A DNA stretch of 64,000 bases from assembly GCA_026004615.1 (NCBI GenBank), contig BPJM01000001.1, positions 507,482 through 571,481 of the forward strand, given 5' to 3'. The notes below the pieces were generated by a model. It was not told the DNA's origin. It made no database searches and was given only the letters and a program-made list of their open reading frames with translations. Each line of letters opens with the position of its first letter. The first letter of the stretch is position 1. The stretch comes from Planctomycetota bacterium (GTDB lineage Bacteria > Planctomycetota > J058 > J103). The position numbers and the translations under genes are program-made. This document shows, in pieces, positions 59,224-64,000 of the stretch.

Positions 59224-61857
59224 GTGGAGCGGAACAGCGCTCCGCTGCCCCCGGTGCTGGCCGAGTGGGCCGAGCGGATCCGCGGCTACGCCCGCGAGTA
59301 CGGACTGGACTTCTACGACGTGATCTTCGAGCTCGTCGACTACGACGAGCTGAACCAGGTCGCCTGCTACGGCGGCTTTCCCACGCGCTATCCGCACTGG
59401 CGCTTCGGGATGGAGTACGAGCAGCTCGCCAAGGGCTACAGCTACGGGCTGCACAAGATCTACGAGCTGGTGATCAACAACAACCCGTGCGTGGCGTATC
59501 TGCTCCGCTCCAACTCGCTCGTCGACCAGAAGCTGGTCATGGCGCACGTCTACGGCCATGCCGACTTCTTCAAGAACAACGAGTGGTTCCGCCATACCAA
59601 TCGCAAGATGCTCGATGAGATGGCCAACCACGCCACCCGCGTCCGCCGCTACATGGAGCAGTATGGCCACGAGCGGGTCGAGCGATTCATCGACGACTGC
59701 CTGACGCTGGAAAACCTCATCGACATCCACGCGCCCTTCATCAAGCGCCGGCGCACCCGGCCCAGGAGCGAGCTGGCCGAGGAGGAACCGCCGCGGACCA
59801 TCCGCCGCTTCCAGGCCAAGGACTACATGGACCGCTATCTCAACCCGCCGGAGTTCCTGGAAGAGCAGCGCCGCGCGCTGGAACAGGAGCTGGAGCGCCA
59901 GCGCCGCTTCCCCGAGGAGCCCGAGCGGGACGTGCTGCTGTTCCTGCTCGAGCACGCCCCGCTGGAGCGCTGGCAGCGCGACGTGCTCGACATGGTGCGC
60001 GAGGAGGCCTACTACTTCGCTCCGCAGGCGATGACGAAGATCCTCAACGAGGGCTGGGCCTGTCTGGCCGCCGGCGCCCTGGTCTACACCGACGCCGGGC
60101 TGGTGCCCATCGAGGAGCTGGTCGCCCGCGGCCAGGGCACCGTGTGGGACGGCGCGCGGCCCCAGCGGGTCTACGACCGCCACCGGCTCGCCGAGCGCGA
60201 GACGGTCACCGTCCGCACGCGCGGTGGGCTCCGGCTGTGCGGGGCGGCCGAGCACCGGGTGCTGCTCGCCGACGGGATGAGCTGGCGGCGGCTGGACGAG
60301 CTGCGGCCGGGTGACCGGCTGTGCGTCAGCGGCGGCGGGGAGCTGTGGGCGCGGCAGCCGGTGGAGATCGCGTGGCGCCCGAGCGGGCGTGCGCTCGCGT
60401 ACACCCAGGGGCCTGCGGCGGCCGGGCTCGTGGCGCCGCGCGGCCTGCCCCGCCGGCGCGCGAGCGGGGCGCTGGGGCTTGTACCGCAAGCCGCGATGCG
60501 CCTGCCGCGCCGGCTAGAGCCGCCGCTGGGCGAGCTGCTCGGCTACCTGGCCGGAGCCGGCCGCCTCGGGCGCCGGATCGTGGTGCGGGTGGCGGACGAG
60601 GAGCTGGCCGTCCGCTTCGCGGAACTGTGCGAGCAGCTGTTCGGATTGCCGCCGCGCCTGCGCTGGGATGGGCGCCGCTGGCGCGCCGCGCTGCGGGCGG
60701 AGCCGCTCGCGGCATTTCTCGCCGAAGGGCTGGGCCTCGCCAGCGCACCGGGAGCGCACCGGCAGGGTGTTCCTGCCCCCATCCTCCGCTCGCCGGAGCC
60801 GGTGGTCCGCGCGTTCCTGCGGGCCTGCTTCGACGCCGCCGCGCATCCCGGAGCGCGGGGCGTGGTGTTGCGCACCGCCAGCGAGCCGCTCTCCGAGCAG
60901 CTCCAGCTGCTGCTGCTCAACTACGGAATCCTCGCCCGCCGCCGGCGCCGCCGGAGCGGCCGCTGGGAACTCCGCGCCGCCGGGGCGGCGGCCGCACGCT
61001 TCGCCGAGCGGATCGGCTTCGGGCTCGGGCGCAAGCAGCGCGCGCTCGAGGCTCGCCTCGAGGGGTTGCGCGCGTGCACGCCGGAGCGCTGGGAGGACGA
61101 GGTGGTCGCGCTGGAGCGCGGGCGCGCCGAAGTCTACGACATCTCGGTGACCGGCAGCCACCGCTACGCCGCCGCGGGTCTGATCCACCACAACTCCTAC
61201 TGGCACTCCACCATCATGACCCAGAAGGCGCTGGAGGACTCCGAGCTCATCGACTACGCCGAGGTGCACGCCGGCACCATGGGCTCGCGGCCCGGGGTGC
61301 TCAATCCCTACAAGATCGGGCTGGAGCTGCTGCGCGACATCGAGGAGCGGTGGAACAAGGGGCGCTTCGGCAAGGAGTGGGAGGAGTGTGACGACCTGGA
61401 CCGCAAGCGCGCCTGGGACACCGGGCTCGGCAAGGGACGCGAGAAGATCTTCGCGGTACGCCGGATCTACAACGACGTCATGTTCATCGACGAGTTCCTG
61501 ACGCCGGAGTTCTGCGAGGAGCACAGGCTGTTCACCTACGAGTACGACTCGCAGAGCGGCGAGTACGTGATCGCCAGCCGCGACTTCAAGGCGATCAAAG
61601 AGAAGCTGTTGCGCCAGCTCACCAACTTCGGCCAACCGGTGATCTACGTCGAGAACGCCAACTACCACAACCGCGGCGAGCTGTACCTGCGCCACGCCTA
61701 CGACGGGCTGGAGCTGAAGCTCGACGACGCTCGCGAGACGCTCGCGAGTCTCTACCGCATCTGGACCCGCCCCGTGCACGTCGAGACCGTGATCGACCGC
61801 CGCCGCAAGCTCTTGTCCTTCGACGGGAGCAGGCACGGCGAGACCACGCTCGGCTGA
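59224..61857 (+). CDS. spoVR: SpoVR family protein (YcgB) precursor interrupted by an intein
   Basis: The precursor is 877 residues from GTG 59224. Residues 1-279 and 658-877 are SpoVR: YDVIFELVDYDELNQVACYGGFPTRYPHW, VMAHVYGHADFFKNN, and the split motif KILNEGWA | SYWHSTIM. Joined, they give a 499-residue protein, close to enterobacterial YcgB. Residues 280-657 are a complete intein (separate entry). SpoVR proteins act with PrkA and YeaH in sporulation or stationary phase; their biochemical role is not established. The gene ends two nt before the repeat array begins, so the hairpins there could end the transcript. Confidence 0.95.
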   Translation: MERNSAPLPPVLAEWAERIRGYAREYGLDFYDVIFELVDYDELNQVACYGGFPTRYPHWRFGMEYEQLAKGYSYGLHKIYELVINNNPCVAYLLRSNSLVDQKLVMAHVYGHADFFKNNEWFRHTNRKMLDEMANHATRVRRYMEQYGHERVERFIDDCLTLENLIDIHAPFIKRRRTRPRSELAEEEPPRTIRRFQAKDYMDRYLNPPEFLEEQRRALEQELERQRRFPEEPERDVLLFLLEHAPLERWQRDVLDMVREEAYYFAPQAMTKILNEGWACLAAGALVYTDAGLVPIEELVARGQGTVWDGARPQRVYDRHRLAERETVTVRTRGGLRLCGAAEHRVLLADGMSWRRLDELRPGDRLCVSGGGELWARQPVEIAWRPSGRALAYTQGPAAAGLVAPRGLPRRRASGALGLVPQAAMRLPRRLEPPLGELLGYLAGAGRLGRRIVVRVADEELAVRFAELCEQLFGLPPRLRWDGRRWRAALRAEPLAAFLAEGLGLASAPGAHRQGVPAPILRSPEPVVRAFLRACFDAAAHPGARGVVLRTASEPLSEQLQLLLLNYGILARRRRRRSGRWELRAAGAAAARFAERIGFGLGRKQRALEARLEGLRACTPERWEDEVVALERGRAEVYDISVTGSHRYAAAGLIHHNSYWHSTIMTQKALEDSELIDYAEVHAGTMGSRPGVLNPYKIGLELLRDIEERWNKGRFGKEWEECDDLDRKRAWDTGLGKGREKIFAVRRIYNDVMFIDEFLTPEFCEEHRLFTYEYDSQSGEYVIASRDFKAIKEKLLRQLTNFGQPVIYVENANYHNRGELYLRHAYDGLELKLDDARETLASLYRIWTRPVHVETVIDRRRKLLSFDGSRHGETTLG
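60061..61194 (+). other. Intein (378 residues) inside SpoVR with degenerate LAGLIDADG endonuclease domain
   Basis: The intein starts with Cys (CLAAGALVYTDAGLVPIEEL, block A). It has the block B His (GAAEHRVLL, intein residue 65, with Ala at the usual Thr position). It ends with VYDISVTGSHRYAAAGLIHHN, giving penultimate His 377 and terminal Asn 378, followed by Ser as the first C-extein residue. All class 1 splicing nucleophiles are therefore present. Between the splicing blocks lies a DOD homing-endonuclease region: block C reads LLGYLAGAGRLG (usual GDG Asp lost) and block E reads RAFLRACFDAAAHPG (usual DADG lost), followed by LLLLNYGI. Endonuclease activity is therefore unlikely. G+C content matches the host, which suggests long residence. 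Confidence 0.93.
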
Positions 61858-63083
61858 GGGAGAGCAGCCCCCGCAACGCGCGCCCCCCCTCACCCCGGCC
61901 CTCTCCCCGGAGGGGAGAGGGAGAGGAGGGCGCTTGCGCTCCCGTTTCCCTCTCCGCCGCTTGCACTCCCGTTTCCCTCTCCCCCGCTTGCGGGGGAGAG
62001 GGTCAGGGTGAGGGGGTCCCGAACCCCCCCCGCCGCCTGCGCCCGCGCCCGGCCCTGCCCCCCTCACCCCGGCCCTCTCCCCGGAGGGGAGAGGGAGAGG
62101 AGGGCGCCTGCGCTCCCGCTTCCCTCTCCCCCGCTTGCGCTCCCGCTTCCCTCTCCCCCGCTTGCGGGGGAGAGGGTCAGGGTGAGGGGGTCCCGAAAAC
62201 CCCCGCCGCCTGCGCCCGCGCCCGGCCCTGCCCCCCTCACCCCGGCCCTCTCCCCGGAGGGGAGAGGGAGAGGAGGGCGCCTGCGCTCCCGCTTCCCTCT
62301 CCCCCGCTTGCGCTCCCGCTTCCCTCTCCCCCGCTTGCGGGGGAGAGGGTCAGGGTGAGGGGGCCCGGAACCCCCCCCGCCGCCTGCGCCCGCGCCCGGC
62401 CCTGCCCCCCTCACCCCGGCCCTCTCCCCGGAGGGGAGAGGGAGAGGAGGGCGCCTGCGCTCCCGCTTCCCTCTCCCCCGCTTGCGCTCCCGCTTCCCTC
62501 TCCCCCGCTTGCGCTCCCGCTTCCCTCTCCCCCGCTTGCGGGGGAGAGGGTCAGGGTGAGGGGGCCCGGAACCCCCCCGCCGCCTGCGCCCGCGCCCGGC
62601 CCTGCCCCCCTCACCCCGGCCCTCTCCCGGGAGGGGAGAGGGAGAGGAGGGCGCCTGCGCTCCCGTTTCCCTCGCCGCCGCTTGCACTCCCGTTTCCCTC
62701 TCCCCCGCTTGCGGGGGAGAGGGTCAGGGTGAGGGGGCCCGGAACCCCCCCGCCGCCTGCGCCCGCGCCCGGCCCTGCCCCCCTCACCCCGGCCCTCTCC
62801 CCGGAGGGGAGAGGGAGAGGAGGGCGCTTGCGCTCCCGTTTCCCTCTCCGCCGCTTGCACTCCCGTTTCCCTCTCCCCCGCTTGCGGGGGAGAGGGTCAG
62901 GGTGAGGGGGCCCGGAACCCCCCCGCCGCCTGCGCCCGCGCCCGGCCCTGCCCCCCTCACCCCGGCCCTCTCCCCGGAGGGGAGAGGGAGAGGAGGGCGC
63001 CTGCGCTCCCGTTTCCCTCGCCGCCGCTTGCACTCCCGTTTCCCTCTCCCCCGCTTGCGGGGGAGAGGGTCAGGGTGAGGGGG
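61858..63083. repeat. Tandem array of seven palindromic repeat units (about 173 nt each)
   Basis: Units begin at 61887, 62061, 62234, 62408, 62608, 62781 and 62954. Spacings are 173-174 nt except one of 200 nt that carries an extra 26-27 nt sub-repeat. Each unit opens with CCCTCACCCC and closes with GGGTGAGGG, which pair as a long stem with few mismatches. Inside are two perfect hairpins, CCTCTCCCC/GGGGAGAGG and CTCCCCCGC/GCGGGGGAG, plus two or three copies of a 27-nt block around TGCGCTCCCGCTTCCCTCTC. No convincing gene lies in the array. It begins at the spoVR stop codon. Confidence 0.9.
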
Positions 63084-63287
63084 TCCCGAAAGGCCCCTGC
63101 ACCACGCGCCCGCGCCCTCGCCCCGGCCGGCGGCTCGCCGGGTCGCGGCAAGCGCGCTCTTCCGGCCGGCACGCCGGGAGGACCCGCATTCGAGGGGCTC
63201 CGGCGGCGCCGCGGGTACAATGCAGCCGCCGCCGGCGGTGGCAAGCGGCCGGAACCGATCCGGGCATCCCGGGGTAGGGAGGGGCGT
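63084..63287 (+). promoter_or_regulatory. Region upstream of ECF sigma gene
   Basis: These 204 nt hold no gene. TACAAT at 63216-63221 is a possible -10 without a convincing -35. GGGAGGGG just before GTG 63288 is a strong ribosome site. No typical AAC-type ECF autoregulatory promoter was recognised. Confidence 0.35.
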
Positions 63288-63911
63288 GTGGAGCGCGAGC
63301 TGGATGGACTCGGCGACGAGGAGCTGCTCGCGCGCTGCCGTACGACGAGGAGCGCCGAGGAGATACGGCTCGCGATCTCGATCATCGCCCGGCGCCACCA
63401 TGCGCCGCTGATCCGCTACCTGGAGAGCTACGTCGGCGAGCACCAGACCGCGCAGGATCTGGCGCAGGAGGCGTTCGTGCGGCTGTACCGCCACGCGCGG
63501 CGCTACCAGGCCGAGAAGGCACAGGTGCGGACGTGGCTCTACCGGATCGCGACGAACCTGGCGCTCAACGCGATCCGCGACCGGCGGCGCAAGCCGGCGC
63601 TCAGCCTCGATCGCCCGCTCGGCGAGGCGGAGGGTGCGAGCCTGGGCGCGCGGCTCGCCGACCGCGCGGCGCCCGAGCCCTCCGGCGCGGCGCTGCGTGG
63701 CGAGCTGGTGGAGCGCGTACGCGCAGCGGTGGCGGAGCTGGCCGAGCCCTACCGCTCCGCGCTGCTGCTGTGCGATCTGGAGGGCCTGAGCTACCAGGAG
63801 GCGGCCGCGGCGCTGGAGGTACCCATCGGGACCATCCGCTCGCGGCTGTTCCGCGCGCGGATGCAGCTCCAGCAGCGGCTGGCCCCGCTGCTCGAGCGCG
63901 GTGCGCTGTGA
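63288..63911 (+). CDS. ECF-type RNA polymerase sigma factor
   Basis: The 207-residue product has region 2 (YLESYVGEHQTAQDLAQEAFVRLYRHARRY...VRTWLYRIATNLALNAIRDRRRK) and region 4 (LAEPYRSALLLCDLEGLSYQEAAAALEVPIGTIRSRLFRAR), the RpoE-like layout. GTG 63288 was chosen for the GGGAGGGG site and because homology begins soon after. The gene that starts at 63942 looks like its anti-sigma factor. Confidence 0.93.
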   Translation: MERELDGLGDEELLARCRTTRSAEEIRLAISIIARRHHAPLIRYLESYVGEHQTAQDLAQEAFVRLYRHARRYQAEKAQVRTWLYRIATNLALNAIRDRRRKPALSLDRPLGEAEGASLGARLADRAAPEPSGAALRGELVERVRAAVAELAEPYRSALLLCDLEGLSYQEAAAALEVPIGTIRSRLFRARMQLQQRLAPLLERGAL

Positions 63912-63941
63912 GCTGAGGGGCGGCGGAGGCGGGCGGGCGTC

Positions 63942-64000
63942 ATGAGCGAGGGACAGCGGTGCGAGGCGCTCGGCGAAGAGCTCTCGGCGCTGATCGACGG
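63942..64000 (+). CDS. Probable anti-sigma factor (N-terminus only, runs off the window)
   Basis: ATG 63942 opens MSEGQRCEALGEELSALIDG, the start pattern of zinc-finger-type anti-sigma proteins (Cys then LSALIDG). Only about 20 residues lie in the window. Its place 30 nt after the ECF gene supports the call. Confidence 0.55.
   Translation, partial: MSEGQRCEALGEELSALID

Noticed and set aside
61999..63033. Small reading frames within the repeat array
   Set aside because: They are translations of the repeat on both strands, with identical low-complexity Gly/Pro/Arg sequence and no ribosome sites.
61887..63083. CRISPR array
   Set aside because: Units are 173 nt long palindromes in direct tandem, with no unique spacers and no cas genes.

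Overview
The window is about 64 kb of very G+C-rich (clearly above 70 %, judged by eye) bacterial chromosome. Gene density is high and there are no rRNA or tRNA genes, no CRISPR array and no recognisable transposase. Lipoproteins, TAT and Sec signals, outer-membrane porins and a Znu-type periplasmic system point to a Gram-negative. The gene orders rpmE-prfA-prmC-murA and ffh-rpsP-trmD-rplS-yraN resemble deltaproteobacterial lineages (Desulfobacterota, Myxococcota, Binatota and relatives). That placement is an inference from gene order.

Layout. 1-16 kb: a truncated GGDEF/HD-GYP-like protein; a HEAT-repeat protein coupled to a lipoprotein with six SH3b domains and an M74 murein endopeptidase; an amidase; a methyltransferase; an SDR; a secreted phospholipase-D-like/phosphatidate-phosphatase pair; a porin-Rieske-dihaem oxidoreductase operon behind an operator-rich leader; tryptophan 2,3-dioxygenase; a TolB-like propeller. 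16-21 kb: a likely five-gene operon murQ-anmK-(two EI-like swivel-domain proteins lacking the phospho-histidine)-unknown. 21-28 kb: a WtpABC-type molybdate/tungstate transporter, an M24 peptidase, a CPBP membrane protease, a hypothetical protein and a nucleotidyltransferase-fold protein. 28-33.6 kb: a Znu-like metal importer whose permease is fused to HEAT repeats, with an outer-membrane protein and a His/Cys-rich small protein. 33.6-44.5 kb: housekeeping genes (yraN, rplS, trmD, rpsP, ffh, murA, prmC, prfA, rpmE, SpoIID/LytB, ruvB). 44.6-55.6 kb: an aminohydrolase, xdhC, a TraB/GumN protein, a BBE flavoenzyme, a large BTAD-ATPase regulator, a MocA-like transferase and a PAS-GGDEF cyclase. 55.9-61.9 kb: the prkA-yeaH-spoVR trio, with a complete intein inside spoVR. 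61.9-64 kb: a seven-unit palindromic repeat array, then an ECF sigma factor and the first codons of its probable anti-sigma partner.

Three themes stand out. First, the SpoVR intein keeps all its splicing residues but its homing-endonuclease motifs are degenerate, and it interrupts the most conserved SpoVR motif. Second, MurNAc-6-P etherase and anhMurNAc kinase are followed by two PTS Enzyme-I-like swivel proteins in which Ile-Asp-Pro replaces the Ser-His-Thr phosphorylation site. Third, seven genes seem to have their -10 box only 7-9 nt before the start codon, which suggests leaderless mRNAs.

Caution: at least five genes (the wtpB-like permease, the znuB-like permease, ffh, murA, rpmE) carry single-base indels, mostly in G/C homopolymers. 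These look like assembly errors more than gene decay, so the affected reading frames are given as reconstructed.
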